DNA from: Symbiodinium microadriaticum
Lineage: Eukaryota > Sar > Dinophyceae > Suessiales > Symbiodiniaceae
Direction: 5' to 3'
NCBI GenBank assembly: GCA_001939145.1
Contig: LSRX01001535.1
Location: forward strand, 15,776 to 79,775
Length of the DNA stretch: 64,000 nt
The position numbers were made by a program, and so were the translations under genes. Below the pieces are notes generated by a model. That model was given only the letters and a program-made list of their open reading frames with translations. It was not told where the DNA came from and made no database searches. Numbering within the stretch: the stretch's first letter is position 1; the number at the start of each line of letters is the position of its first letter. Below are positions 1-9,715 of the stretch, piece after piece.

Positions 1-14
1 GGGGGGGAGGGGGG

Positions 15-89
15 GCAGAGCACCCCAATGGACATGCGAAGATGAAGGTGAATCGTTCGAGCAGTTTGCAGTCAGATGTTGAGGCCTAA
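15..89 (+). CDS. Candidate terminal exon, unknown product
   Basis: A 24-codon open frame follows a G-rich stretch and a CAG that could be a 3' splice site, and ends in TAA. The peptide is hydrophilic (contains AKMKVNRSSSLQSD). It is bounded downstream by repeat DNA. Family not recognised; called from composition and splice-like start only. Confidence 0.35.
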   Translation, partial: AEHPNGHAKMKVNRSSSLQSDVEA

Positions 90-196
90 GTAATTACCTA
101 TACGATTTTCGGGGGAGATTAAGGCTCCTTGAAAGGGATCCTTAAAAGGTTCTATAAGGGATATACACTATAGGGTTTAGGGTTTAGGGGCCTTAC

Positions 197-303
197 TACT
201 GTGGATGATCTAAATCCTTAGCATGACCTTAAGGACCGTAAACTATGGGAATTATGGGTATATTCCTTATTCTGGGTAATGCAGGACTTGTGCCATCAAC
301 CGT
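197..303 (-). mobile_element. Family E inverted-repeat element
   Basis: Reverse-orientation copy of the element whose ends read TACGGTTGATGATATAAATCC. Both termini (TACTGTGGATGATCTAAATCC and GCCATCAACCGTA) and the central ACTATGGGAATTATGG block are present. About 107 nt, non-coding. Confidence 0.6.
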
Positions 304-369
304 ATCTTGGGAGGTTCCTTGTTATAGTCATGGTACTGTGTGCCCCAAGACCCTAGTCTAGTCATGAAG

Positions 370-455
370 GCCCCCTACATTAGATGATCCGAAGCATTGT
401 CTTCTAGCCTCCCGAACCGCACCGAAAAAGCCCCAAAGGCAGCATCCGGAAAACC
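370..455 (+). CDS. Candidate exon, unknown product
   Basis: Open plus-strand block between repeat DNA; the peptide is rich in K, P, Q and H. No start, stop or family signature. Weak call. Confidence 0.25.
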
Positions 456-589
456 CCCTAAACCCTAAACCCTAAACTGGAATCCTTGAAGGTTGAAGGG
501 AAAAGGCATCCGACATCTCTAAAAGCCCTAGATCCAGGTTTTGAATCCAGCAGCCCAACCCAAACCTTAAGATATTTGGTAGCTGTTTA

Positions 590-890
590 GGGGTTTAGGG
601 TTCGGCTTTATGGGTTCAGGTGCTAATGGATCCCATCAACCCCTAAACCCCTAAGCTCTGTAAACCCCTAAATCCCTAAACCCCAAGCCCCTAAACCCCT
701 AAAGCCCCTAAACCCTAAACCCCTAAACCCTAAGCCCCTAAACCCCAAGCCCTAAGCCCGTAACCCCTAAACCCTAAACCCCTAAACCCTAAACCCTAGG
801 GTCAAATCCCTAAACCCCTAAACCCTAAGCTTTGAGCCCTAAACCCCTAAACCCTAAACCCCAAGCCCTAAACCCTAGAGATTAGGGGGG
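590..890. repeat. Interstitial CCCTAAA-type array
   Basis: Dense degenerate CCCTAAAC / CCCCTAAA units, the complement of the TTTAGGG telomere repeat. Units vary from 6 to 9 nt, so this is an internal degenerate array rather than a chromosome end. Confidence 0.85.
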
Positions 891-969
891 CCCCTGTCCG
901 AGGATTGTTGGTCGGCCTCGCAGTCGCCAAACTCCGCCCCCGGCTCTGAGCGGCCATCGCCCGGATTCG

Positions 970-1215
970 GCGGTCTTTAGGGCTTAGGATTTAGGGGTTT
1001 AGGGGTTAAGGTTTAGGGGTTTAGGGGTTTTAGGATTTGGGGTTTAGGGATTAAGGTTTAGGGTTTTAAGGATTTTAGGATTTAGGGGTTTAGGGATTAA
1101 GGTTTAGGGTTTTAGGGGTTTTAGGATTTGGGGTTTAGGGATTAAGGTTTAGGGTTTTAGGGGTTTTAGGATTTGGGGTTTAGGGATTAAGGTTTAGGGA
1201 TTAGGGATTAAGGTG
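970..1215. repeat. TTTAGGG-type array with higher-order unit
   Basis: TTTAGGG-like units are organised into a longer repeat of about 50 nt (TTTTAGGATTTGGGGTTTAGGG plus GATTAAGG), seen three to four times. Confidence 0.8.
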
Positions 1216-1506
1216 TTGGGGTGTAGACGCCTTAAGAATTAGAATAGGATTTTGGTGCTTCCTTATTCTGATTATTGTATAATCTACCCCAAAACCTTAT
1301 TCCAATTATTAAGGCGGCTATACTTCGGGCTTTAGGGTTTTTTTGGTGTAGTGTTTGTGGGTTTTAGAGTTTGTGGGTCGCTACGACCACAATCACAGTC
1401 CAGCAGCAGCAGCTCCCGAACTATAGCACTCGAAACAGTATTCCAATGTATTTGAAATAGTCCTTTCACCATTGTGTTTTAGCAAAGCCTTTATTCCAAA
1501 TTATAG

Positions 1507-1653
1507 AGGCCCGAACCCTCAATCGAAGTTCGTGGGAAGCCAGAAGCCTCCTATGCATCCTTACAGGGATTTCGTGTTCTTTTCGCACCCATCGGTGCCC
1601 GCGCAATTTTCGATGCAAAAGGCATGCAGGGCTTTTGGAGTTTAGATCTCTAA
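1507..1653 (+). CDS. Candidate exon ending in stop, unknown product
   Basis: A 48-codon open frame (includes YASLQGFRVLFAPIGARAIF) ends in TAA just before a CCCTAAA stretch. The minus strand is also open across 1466-1660, but the plus-strand peptide has the more protein-like mix of hydrophobic and charged residues. No family recognised. Confidence 0.35.
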   Translation, partial: RPEPSIEVRGKPEASYASLQGFRVLFAPIGARAIFDAKGMQGFWSLDL

Positions 1654-1846
1654 ACCCCAAACCCTAAACCCTAAACTCTAAACCCCAAACCGTCCTTCGG
1701 ACGCAAGGGGGGAGGAGGGGGGCCATTGTGCACCTAAAAAAGATTTCGAAACCGTGAGATTTCGGAGTTTCGGACAACCCCGACGAGCCCAAGCCGAAAC
1801 TCGAGGGGCTCTGGATTCGGGGCTTGGGGTCTTGGGGCTTTAGAGT

Positions 1847-1947
1847 CTTAGGGGCTGAATAGGTAACCTTTAACCTTTTGGGGCTTATATAAACTTATTG
1901 TACTTCAAAAGTTAATTTTTTGGGGGCTAACGTACTCGGCCCCTAAG
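1847..1947 (+). mobile_element. Family A element
   Basis: About 100 nt with near-perfect terminal inverted repeats (CTTAGGGGCTGAATA at the left, TACTCGGCCCCTAAG at the right) around a GGGGCTTATATAAAC core. Non-coding and MITE-like. Confidence 0.85.
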
Positions 1948-1982
1948 GATCTGCTTGTACCTTTGGGGGCTTTAATCACGTG

Positions 1983-2064
1983 GGTAGTTCTCTAAATTAG
2001 GGTCCCTTTTTCGGGTTCTTTTTTGTAAAGGTGCCGTACTCTATTGGGGACCTAAAAGGGGACA
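1983..2064 (+). mobile_element. Family D element, right end lost
   Basis: Starts GTGGGTAGTTCTCTAAATTAGGG and keeps the GTGCCGTACTCTATTGGGGACC core, but lacks the matching right terminal repeat. Confidence 0.55.
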
Positions 2065-2114
2065 TATCAGGCTCCCTACTCAAACGTATTAGGCGCTGAT
2101 CGAAGCTTCTATAG

Positions 2115-2227
2115 TACGGCTGATGATACAAATCCTGCGTTTCCCACAGTAAGGAATATACCAGAATACCCATAGCCATAGTTTAGGATCCTTAAGGTGA
2201 TGCTAAGGATTTATATCATCAACAGTA
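2115..2227 (+). mobile_element. Family E element
   Basis: Ends TACGGCTGATGATACAAATCC and GGATTTATATCATCAACAGTA form terminal inverted repeats. The core has AAGGAATATACC and CCATAGTTTAGGATCC. Confidence 0.75.
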
Positions 2228-2586
2228 TTAAGGCCCCTAATATAGAACCCTATAGTATAGATCCCTTATAGAACCCTTTAAGGATCCTTTTTAAGGAGCC
2301 CCAGTCTAATAAGTTGACAGTAGCTATCCTAGACCCTGCTTGGTTTCGTCTGTAAGCGAAGCCTCACTGCGCAGAGAGTCCCGTGATGTATGCGCACAGT
2401 AGGGATTAGGGTTTAGGGTTTAGTAGCTTTGCATTTCCTTACGTCCATGCTTGCACTTCTGTTCGGCTTAGGATTCGGGGTTGGATGGTCCCCTGGGCCT
2501 TGAGACCATATCTAGGATTATGAAAGAAGGGGATCGAGGGCTGGAGGCTCAATGTCTAAGTTTAAGTTTTAGGCTTTGTGTTTTTT

Positions 2587-2687
2587 TTAGGGGCTGAGTA
2601 AGTAACCTTTAACCTTTTGGGGCTAATATAAACCTACTACAATTCAAAAGGTTGACCTTTTTTGGGCTAAGGTACTCGGCCCCGAAG
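2587..2687 (+). mobile_element. Family A element
   Basis: Full-length copy; the right end is diverged to CGGCCCCGAAG. Confidence 0.8.
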
Positions 2688-2862
2688 TTGAAATGCTGTC
2701 AGCCCACGGATCCTGAGCCCTAAAGGCGCTAAGCAGCAAATTTCGGACCCCTACAAACCTTAGGCGTCGAAGCCCAAAGCTTTCAACACAAGACCCTTGA
2801 ACCTCAAACGTTTGCTGAGGCGAATCCCGAACCCTGAACCCTAAACCCTAAGCTCCATGCCG

Positions 2863-3040
2863 CAAGCAGATTTGCTGAGGCATCAAGGGAATCATGGGCC
2901 TCGGCGACAAGATGTCGTGCCCTGCCCCGAAATGGGGCGTTGGTTTTGGAGGATGGCATGTTGAAGGGGTGGGATGTACGAGTTACCTATAGCGGGGTCA
3001 GAACCAGTTTTGGGATTTCGCGCGGGGCTTCACCTAAACC
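2863..3040 (+). CDS. Candidate exon, unknown product
   Basis: About 59 codons stay open on the plus strand (contains WASATRCRALPRNGALVLED) through DNA with no telomere-type repeat. It could hold one exon or part of an intron. No family signature. Confidence 0.25.
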
Positions 3041-3156
3041 CTCCCAATAAGCCTACCTTTTTCGAGGACACACATGAGGAACTCATACCAAGAAGCCCGA
3101 AAGCTGTAGGTTTTCGAGTGTCCAAGTAGGAAGGAAGGCGGTAATCCAAAAACTTG

Positions 3157-3240
3157 CAGCAGCTCAGCGCTGGACTCACCGACAAAAGACACCCAAAGGC
3201 CTCCAATGGGTCCTGGAACTCGGGCCCGACCCCTACTTGA
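3157..3240 (+). CDS. Candidate exon, unknown product
   Basis: Open block following an AACTTGCAG that resembles a 3' splice site, ending in a TGA at 3238-3240. The peptide contains SAGLTDKRHPKASNGSW. The minus strand is also open here, so the strand is uncertain. Confidence 0.3.
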   Translation, partial: QQLSAGLTDKRHPKASNGSWNSGPTPT

Positions 3241-3561
3241 AGGGTCAAAAGACTTAGGGTTTACCTGTAACCGAAAAGACTTACCTTTTTCAGGAACTAT
3301 ATATAGAAACCAGAATAAGAAACCCTGAAAAGGTAGGTCTTTCCGGCTACAGGTAGGGTTTAGGGTACTTGAAGGGTCAAGGGACTTAGTAAGTAAGGTG
3401 CTAGATAAGGTAGCTACAGTGTGTAATTACGTGGTGCCCTTTGGCCTTTCTTACCTTGGCTTGGCGTTCTTTTCTCCATTTTGGGGGTTTAGGGTTTGGG
3501 ATCCTTACGGCTTGAGGGAAGGGGATCCAAAAGGGGTAGGGTGTAGGGCTTGGGGCATATA

Positions 3562-3663
3562 CTTAGGGGCTGAGTAGGTAACCTTTAACCTTTTGGGGTT
3601 TATATAAACCTATTATAATCCAAAAGGCTAACTTTTTTTGGGCTAAGGTACTCGGCCCCTAAG
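3562..3663 (+). mobile_element. Family A element, followed directly by an open block
   Basis: Full-length copy with both terminal repeats. The open block at 3664 begins immediately after its terminal CCCCTAAG, as expected if that AG were a 3' splice site. Confidence 0.85.
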
Positions 3664-3748
3664 TACACGGTTCGGGCATGCTTAGACATTTCTGCATCTA
3701 CTCCTACCACCAAAAGTCAGTTATTTTGCTTTGGGAACAGAGATTGAG
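3664..3748 (+). CDS. Candidate exon abutting a family A element
   Basis: A 27-codon frame starting at the first base after CCCCTAAG; the peptide contains RACLDISASTPTTKSQLF and ends at a TGA. Product unknown. Confidence 0.4.
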
Positions 3749-4001
3749 TCTTCGGATTCTTAGGGTAGGGGTAGGGTTCAGGGTTGACAAAGTTCAGGGT
3801 TCAGGGTTTTGGGATGCATTCGGGGTATGTCCTTTTAATTCCATCCGGGCCGTCATCAACGTTCTAAACCCCCTAAACCGTATAAACCCTACCTCACGCA
3901 ACCTTTAAACCCCTCAACCCCTTGATAATTACCTGTAGTATTTTGGAAGGGTTCCTTAAACTAATTATAGTGTAGTACACTACTAAACTCTACAAAAGCC
4001 C

Positions 4002-4090
4002 GATGCAAGGAAGAGCCACCTGGACCGCTTCAAAAGTTTCGAGAAGCTGCCGCCGAAGCAGGCGACAACCTGTGCTCTGCATGATCCCCT
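4002..4090 (+). CDS. Candidate exon, unknown product
   Basis: Hydrophilic open block (contains RKSHLDRFKSFEKLPPKQ) flanked by repeat DNA. Composition is strongly protein-like; family unknown. Confidence 0.4.
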
Positions 4091-4236
4091 AAACTACCGC
4101 TGCGGGTGTTTGTGATTTAAGGGTTTCGGCTTTGAGAATCGTAATTCCCAAGTCGAAGTAGTAGGGGTTGCGCCTCAGGCTTTAGGGTTTTGCATGCAAG
4201 CTTCGAGTGTTCGAATTAGGTTTTCTTGTAGTTTAA

Positions 4237-4419
4237 GCCTTCTTTAAGAACTTGCAGCACTTTGCCAGCACAGCTGCCCAAATGATTAGACTGGGGCTCA
4301 TGCATCATATTCTGAAAACTCAAGGACAAGTACTAGCAATTCGCTTGGGAACTACCCGTATGAACAACACAAGCTTAGCCTCTACGCCCTCACGGGAAGC
4401 CCTACGCCCGGAGCTGTGA
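4237..4419 (+). CDS. Candidate terminal exon, unknown product
   Basis: A 60-codon open frame ending in TGA, containing FASTAAQMIRLGLMHHILK and then a basic, serine/threonine-rich tail. Probably a last exon. No domain recognised. Confidence 0.4.
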   Translation, partial: AFFKNLQHFASTAAQMIRLGLMHHILKTQGQVLAIRLGTTRMNNTSLASTPSREALRPEL

Positions 4420-4448
4420 GCCCTATCAAACCTCCAAGCCCGACCTAA

Positions 4449-4550
4449 CTTAGGGGCTGAGTAGGTAACCTTTAACCTTCTGGGGCTTATATACACCTAT
4501 TCTGTTTCGAAAAGTCAACCGTTTTTTGGGGCTAAGGTGCTCGGCCCCTT
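4449..4550 (+). mobile_element. Family A element
   Basis: Full-length copy; the right end is diverged to CGGCCCCTTCG. Confidence 0.8.
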
Positions 4551-4630
4551 CGTTAAGCCCTCGCCCTCAGACTCCTGCACTCGTCGAAGGCCCCCCCGTC
4601 AAGCAAAGGAACCCCGCCAAAACCCCCTGA

Positions 4631-5031
4631 GGATCCTTGCTTTGGAGGTTCCTGGAATAGTTATAAGTGGGGGTTATGGGGGTTCCTTTAAGGGGTTCTA
4701 CGGGGTTCTATAGGGCTTAGGGTGTGGAGGGTAGTTATAAGTGGGGTTATGGGGTTCCTTTAAGGGTTCTACGGGGGTTCTATAGGGCTTAGGGTGTGGA
4801 GGGTAGTTATAAGTGGGGTTATGGGGTTCCTTTAAGGGTTCTATGGGGGTTCTATAGGGCTTAGGGTGTGGAGGGTAGTTATAGGTGGGGTTCTGAGTCC
4901 CCTAATATGGGGTTCTAACTATAGTTACCTTACTTACAACCCCACCTAGAACTAACTGCCAAGATTTTGGCTATAACTATAGTTACCCCACTTTTAACCC
5001 CGCTTATAGCTACCCATGAACCTCCAAGTAG
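4631..5031 (+). mobile_element. Family B element expanded by internal tandem repeats
   Basis: Begins CTTTGGAGGTTCCTGGAATAG and ends CATGAACCTCCAAGTAG. The interior holds three tandem copies of a ~70-nt unit (GTTATGGGGTTCCTTTAAGGG to GGGTGTGGAGGGTAGTTATAAGTG). An exon-like frame begins right after the terminal AG. Confidence 0.7.
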
Positions 5032-5178
5032 AGGAACACTCTGAAGGGTGCATGGGACCTTGCAGAGCTTGAGACACGCGAGGCTGTGCTGGCTCTGTGT
5101 GCGGACATGGGCGCGGAAGACTGGAACACACAGGAGGTCGGCAAGTGGACTTACGGGCCGAGTTCCCTAAATCCCTAG
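5032..5178 (+). CDS. Candidate exon directly after a family B element
   Basis: A 48-codon frame starts at the base after CAAGTAG and ends in TAG. The peptide is acidic and helical-looking (contains AELETREAVLALCADMGAED) and ends in a tryptophan-containing stretch. Family unknown. The abrupt switch from repeat to coding composition suggests the element supplied the intron end. Confidence 0.5.
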   Translation, partial: RNTLKGAWDLAELETREAVLALCADMGAEDWNTQEVGKWTYGPSSLNP

Positions 5179-5197
5179 AAGTACCTCGACCCATCCT

Positions 5198-5319
5198 CTT
5201 AGGGGCTGAGTAGGTGACCTTTAACCTCTTGGGGCTTATATAAACCCATTATAACTCAAAAGGTTGACCTTATTTTCTGGGCTAAGGTACTCGGCCGGCT
5301 AAGGTACTCGGCCCCTAAG
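5198..5319 (+). mobile_element. Family A element with duplicated right end
   Basis: Left end and core are normal; the right end GGCTAAGGTACTCGGCC is present twice in tandem. Confidence 0.85.
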
Positions 5320-5517
5320 TTGAAGTCTTTGAAACCAGGGTTTAGGGGTCTCGAGCTTTGGACCACGAGATTTGGGGTTTTAAGATTAACGGCGTCGAGG
5401 GTTTACATGGGGCTTTTAGCCTTTTAGCTTTCTGTTTAAAGCTGTGCTTTGGAGACTTTTGAGGTTTTCTGTGCTGTGTAACCCTTCGGGGCTTGGGTGT
5501 GTATGCATACTTTCTGT

Positions 5518-5560
5518 CTGCGCGTGTATGTACATATATATATATGTACATGTACAGAAG
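5518..5560. repeat. AT/GT-rich microsatellite
   Basis: TACATATATATATATGTACATGTACA block; GT runs follow at 5638-5660. Confidence 0.7.
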
Positions 5561-5842
5561 ACTTTGTAACTGTGTAGGTATATTACAAGTATTTTGATAC
5601 ACACGTGTAAACAGCCCAAAATGAATGAAAAATAAGATGTTGTGTGTGTGTGTGTTTGTTACGCGATGCACCGTGAAACTCTGTGGTACTAAGATTTTGA
5701 CATGCGCCAGGCAACCCAAAACATTGGCCGTTTCTCAGGCAGTAGAGCAGTCCGGAGTATGGCTGTTTCCGACTTAGGATTTGGAATATAAGTAGGCATG
5801 GTGCATGAATATGAAAACTATGTCTACATCTATCTATATATA

Positions 5843-5872
5843 CATATACCTATATATATATATATATATATA
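5843..5872. repeat. (AT)n microsatellite
   Basis: Near-uninterrupted TA repeat just upstream of an exon-like block. Confidence 0.8.
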
Positions 5873-5874
5873 AG

Positions 5875-5957
5875 CAGCCACATTTGCCAAGCACCTCGAA
5901 CGAACCCCTGAAATTGAACAGCCTGCAACCAGCCGAAGGACGGCTCAGTCCAAATCG
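5875..5957 (+). CDS. Candidate exon upstream of a family E element
   Basis: Open block after AAGCAG (contains FAKHLERTPEIEQPATSRR), running directly into the left end of a family E element. It probably pairs with the block at 6081. Confidence 0.4.
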
Positions 5958-6067
5958 TACTGTTGATGATAAAAAACCCTGCAATGCCGCAAGGACCCTA
6001 AACTATGGTATATCTCATGGTCTATCCCTTATGCTGGGTTAGTGCAAGGTTTATATCATCAACAGTA
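5958..6067 (-). mobile_element. Family E element
   Basis: Ends TACTGTTGATGATAAAAAACC and GTTTATATCATCAACAGTA; the interior is in reverse orientation (ACTATGG early, TGGGTTAGTGCA late). Confidence 0.65.
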
Positions 6068-6080
6068 TTATTTGCTATAG

Positions 6081-6182
6081 ATCCCCAGTACGTTCATCAA
6101 CAGCACGACACTACGGGAGGAGACCCGCAAGTACGCGGAAAAGCACTTGCGAATCCTCTCAGGCAGGATCCTGTGCATCTAA
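6081..6182 (+). CDS. Candidate terminal exon downstream of a family E element
   Basis: After GCTATAG, a 33-codon frame (contains NSTTLREETRKYAEKHLRIL) ends in TAA. With the block at 5875-5957 it would form two exons around the element. Product unknown. Confidence 0.45.
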   Translation: MPSTFINSTTLREETRKYAEKHLRILSGRILCI

Positions 6183-6305
6183 GTTTTGGGGGGTTTGAAG
6201 TTTGGGCGTTGAAAAAAAAAAATATATATATATATATACCAGGGTTTCTTAATCCTGGATTTAGGATTTAGGGTTTAGGGTTTAGGGTTACCCTTGCTTC
6301 GGTTT

Positions 6306-6409
6306 CTTAGGGGCTGAGTACGTAACCTTTAACCTGTTGGAGCTTATATAAGCCTACTATAACTCAAAAAGGTTAGCCTTTTTTTGGGCTAAGGTACTCG
6401 GCCCCTGAG
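6306..6409 (+). mobile_element. Family A element within a longer duplicated block
   Basis: Full-length copy. Its left flank (GGTTACCCTTGCTTCGGTTTC) is nearly the same as the flank of the copy at 61480, so the two copies share ancestry beyond the element. Confidence 0.85.
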
Positions 6410-6517
6410 ACTTTTGGTGGATTGAAGTTTGGGGCTTGAATATATACCTGCTCGAACCCATAAGGAGGTTTAGTAGTTTTAGTAGTACATAAAGGGTGCT
6501 GGGTCCTGTGTCAACAG

Positions 6518-6554
6518 GGCTGCCACGGTGCCTTAAAACGCCCTTGGAAACGGA
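6518..6554 (+). CDS. Candidate micro-exon with GTAAGG donor
   Basis: CAACAG, then 37 open nt, then GTAAGG. Splice signals look good but the exon is very short. Confidence 0.3.
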
Positions 6555-6572
6555 GTAAGGTGATTTGGAACA

Positions 6573-6677
6573 TACGGTTGATGATATAAATCCTGCATTA
6601 CCCATAATGAGGAATATACCACAATTCCTATCGTTTAGGGTCCTTAGGGTAATGCTCAGGATGTATATCATCAACAA
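6573..6677 (+). mobile_element. Family E element
   Basis: TACGGTTGATGATATAAATCC at the left and GATGTATATCATCAACAATA at the right, with core AATTCC-ATCGTTTAGGG-TCC. Confidence 0.75.
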
Positions 6678-7047
6678 TAGGGCCAAAGTCCTCAAAGCCG
6701 GGCCGGGACCCCCCTACCTTTGTATATTACTTTGTATAAGGACTTGATATAGAGGAGGTCATCATAAGAAGCCCTAAAGACGGAGGTTCCTAAGGGCCCA
6801 GGTAGTTAAACCCGAAACCCGAAATCCTAAACCCTAAACCCTAAACCTCTAAACCCTAGAACCCTAAACCCTGTAAGCCCTAAGTCGGGTAGGGGTTTGG
6901 GGGAGCCTCGATCTCTCTGCGAAGCGCAGAATTGAACTTCCCAGTTCGACGCGCTGAGTCCTCAGGGTTTAGGACTTGGGGCCCTTAGGGCTTACCTGCA
7001 GCCGAACAGACCTATACCTTTTTAGGGTTCCTTCTTATGGTGTGTAT

Positions 7048-7132
7048 ATGTATATATATATATATAATTATATATATATATGTATATGTGGATATGGATA
7101 CATATATATATATATAGAGAGAGAGAGAGAGT
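7048..7132. repeat. (TA)n and (GA)n microsatellites
   Basis: Three TATATA tracts followed by a GAGAGAGA tract. Confidence 0.8.
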
Positions 7133-7395
7133 TCCAAAAAAATGTAGGCCTTTTGGGCCACAGGTAGGGTTTAAAGATGCAGGTTCCAATTGTCCTCGCC
7201 CTTTGTTCTCTTATGAAGTGTTTTGCGTTTTGAACATGATAAAAAACGCTAAAGGATAATCAGAGTTATCAGAGGGATCTTGTTATTGTGGTTCTAAAAC
7301 CTGCTTAAGTTTCCCTCCTATATAAACCAACCCAACATCCTAAGTTTCCCTCCTAAGCCCTACATCCTAAATCCTACGTAGCCCTAGGGTTGAAC

Positions 7396-7506
7396 ATGTT
7401 TGTGGACCCTTGCAGAATCCGGGCAGCACTGCACAGTTTGTCATTTGCCCTAAAGATGGAGCTGGACAATTACCAATACTGTTCATTCTTCAGGGTGCGA
7501 TTATAG
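7396..7506 (+). CDS. Candidate ATG-initiated exon
   Basis: ATG followed by 35 further codons (contains RAALHSLSFALKMELDNYQ). It ends in TAG, or earlier at a possible AGG/GTGCGA donor. No family recognised. Confidence 0.4.
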   Translation: MFVDPCRIRAALHSLSFALKMELDNYQYCSFFRVRL

Positions 7507-7519
7507 TTTTTTTGTAAAA

Positions 7520-7660
7520 TTGAGCATAGAAGATAGAAGCTTGAATGTTTTCTCACACTGTGTCTTAAGTGTTGGAATAAGAGTGTACTGTGCCTTCAGA
7601 ACTCATTCTACTAACTTCAGTTTATTCCAGCCCGCACAGTCGGTCGGGCCTAAACACCAA
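7520..7660 (+). CDS. Candidate exon, unknown product
   Basis: 47 open codons with mixed hydrophobic composition (contains FSHCVLSVGIRVYCAFRTHS) before CCTAAACA spacer sequence. A single undetermined base (N) lies downstream at 7696. Confidence 0.3.
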
Positions 7661-7889
7661 ACCCTAAACCGTGGGGGGGATGTTGCGAATCTAGANCCCT
7701 CATCGGGTTTTAGGGTTTAGGTGGCAATCAAAGGAACTTGGGCAAAGAGTGCTCTGCGGCATGTTCTACTGCATGCAGATAAGGGGCAAAGTCCTATTAG
7801 GGTTCCTATTATATTTTTTAAGGTCTATTCTTTAATTAAGGGATATTGGAGTCTCTGGGTTAGGGGGTAGCGATTTAGGGTTTACGGCA

Positions 7890-7985
7890 ATGGAGTTTGC
7901 CAGCAAGACCCGCCGCGATACCGGTCGTCATTGTGATCACAAGGCCGAGCCTCGCGAAGACGAAGCCCAAATTTGTAATGCTTAG
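7890..7985 (+). CDS. Small ATG-to-stop frame
   Basis: 31 codons from ATG to TAG, hydrophilic (contains TRRDTGRHCDHKAEPREDEA). Either a small exon or a short protein; product unknown. Confidence 0.4.
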   Translation: MEFASKTRRDTGRHCDHKAEPREDEAQICNA

Positions 7986-8100
7986 GTCTAAGACATTTTC
8001 AGGTGAGTAGTGACCGTTATAGGAGCCTTATAGAAGGTCTATATACCTTATAGAAGCCTTAAAGCAGCCCTATATACCCTAAACTCCCCACCGGCAGTTT
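7985..8100 (+). mobile_element. Family H element
   Basis: ACATTTTCAGGTGAGTAGTGACC... CCTTATAGAAGGTCTATATACC ... CCCCACC. Similar copies lie at 12567 and 19537. GGTGAGTAGT at the left and ACTCCCCACC at the right make weak inverted ends. Confidence 0.55.
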
Positions 8101-8110
8101 CCTTGAATTA

Positions 8111-8187
8111 CGTAGTTCTCTAAAGTAGGGTCCTTATTAGAGTCCAACTTTCATAAGGGTGCCGTACTATTTGGGGAACGTAGGAAG
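8111..8187 (+). mobile_element. Family D fragment
   Basis: GTAGTTCTCTAAAGTAGGGTCC and GTGCCGTACTATTTGGGGA match the left two-thirds of family D. Confidence 0.5.
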
Positions 8188-8366
8188 GGAAACCCTAATT
8201 TCTGGAAGCTACCTTGCCGAAACCCTAAGCCCTCCGACTAACGAGCCCTTGAGCTCGAAAACACTCCAACGGTTGGGGGTTCCGTATTGCAGTTAGGGCT
8301 CCTTTAAGGGGATCCTTAAAGGGTTCTATAAGGGATATACACTATAGGTTTCTATATTAGGGGCCT

Positions 8367-8553
8367 TACTACTGTTGCTGATCTTTGATGATCTATCTCC
8401 TGCGTTACCTTAAGGACCCTGAACTATGGGAAGTATGGTCTACTCATGTCTATTCCTTGTTTTAAAGAATCCTAAACTATGGGACTTATATCCTAAGCTA
8501 TGGGAATTATGGTATCTTCATTATTATGGGTAGTGCAGGATTTATACCATCAG
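8367..8553 (-). mobile_element. Family E element with internal duplication
   Basis: Left end TACTGTTGCTGATC, right end TTTATACCATCAGCC; the ACTATGGGAATTATGG core is repeated. Confidence 0.55.
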
Positions 8554-8607
8554 CCCTAGCACCCTAGAGCCCCAACACATAAACGCCTGGTCCTTCTAAC
8601 ACCCTTA

Positions 8608-8704
8608 CTTCCGGGCTGAGCAGGTAACCTTTAACCTTTTGGGGCTTATACAAGCGATAATTCAAAAGGTTAACCATATTTTGGGCTAAGGTACTCGGCC
8701 ACTA
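8608..8704 (+). mobile_element. Family A element
   Basis: Full-length but diverged. A deleted relative (8721-8775) that keeps only the outer ends follows after CCCTAAA repeats. Confidence 0.75.
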
Positions 8705-8720
8705 AACCCTAAACCCTAAA

Positions 8721-8775
8721 AGCCCAGTAGGTAACCTTCAACCCTTTTTTTGGGCTAAGGTACTCGGCCCCTAAG
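8721..8775 (+). mobile_element. Family A deletion derivative
   Basis: GTAGGTAACCTTCAACCC is joined directly to TTTGGGCTAAGGTACTCGGCCCCTAAG, with the TATA core missing. Confidence 0.7.
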
Positions 8776-8804
8776 CTTAGCGGAGCCCTCAACAACACCC
8801 CCAA

Positions 8805-8936
8805 AGCTTCAGCCACCAAAAGCCCTCTTTGCATCCAAGGCCTGTCAGGGACGTCCCGATGAATGCCAAGATCAAGACCAAGAAAGGCCGAGAGAACGAG
8901 AGCGCGTGAAGGGGTCCGAGGCTTTCTAGGTTAGGT
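8805..8936 (+). CDS. Candidate exon, charged repeat-like peptide
   Basis: Open block lying between two family A copies; very hydrophilic (contains DECQDQDQERPRERERVK). Product unknown. Confidence 0.3.
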
Positions 8937-9050
8937 CTTAGGGCTGAGTAGGTGACCTTTAACCTTTTGGTGCGTTTTGTAAGCCAATTATAACTCAAAA
9001 GGTTAACCTGCTTTTTTTGGGCTAAGCTACTCAGTTACTCGGCCCCTAAG
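8937..9050 (+). mobile_element. Family A element
   Basis: Both ends present; the right end has a small duplication (CTACTCAGTTACTCGGCCCC). Confidence 0.8.
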
Positions 9051-9156
9051 AGGGCCTGAGGTTTGGGGGGCTTCCGTCCCTTTATGGGTTTCAGCCTTGG
9101 CTTCAAGGGTTCGGAGTGTTTTCTTTTTAGGGTAAGCCCGCAAGTAGGAGACGTGG

Positions 9157-9290
9157 GTTCAGGGTTTAGGGGTTTAGGGGTGAGGGGTTTAGGGGTTTTG
9201 GGGTTTAGGGGTTTAGGGTTTAGGGGTTTAGGGGTTTAGGGTTTAGGGGTTTAGGGGTTTAGGGTGTAGGGGTTTAGGGGTTTAGGGGCT
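9157..9290. repeat. TTTAGGG-type array
   Basis: Run of TTTAGGGG units with few interruptions. Confidence 0.85.
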
Positions 9291-9715
9291 TACTGCATGA
9301 TTGTTAGGTATCTGGCTTACGGTCTAGCCCCGACCTGCTACTTAAATCGTCTTCTCGAGAGCAAGGCGTTGCATCCCCAATGCCTACACCCCAAACCCCT
9401 ATAGCCCTACACTACTTGGGTAAGATTCTATAAGCCCCTATAGGAGTCTAGGGGTTTAGGGTTTAGGGGTAGCCTACGCCCGAAAATCGCTGGGTGTCGT
9501 TTTTAGGGTGCCGTAATGGTCTTTCAGTGGCGGCGGCAGGAAGGGCGGGGTGGGTCATGTAGGGTACTGTGGCCGTTGGCTTCAAGGGTTCCTAGATACC
9601 TATACATGGGTACGTACGTGCATATATTTCCATTTCCATGCATTCAGAGGAGTACGCTGCTTAATTAGGCATGCAAAGATGGGCAAACGGCAGTATGTAC
9701 TCAGAGGTAATTCAA

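Noticed and set aside
590-1215. A true chromosome end at the start of the window
   Set aside because: Units are degenerate, both orientations occur within 1 kb, and similar arrays are scattered over the whole window.
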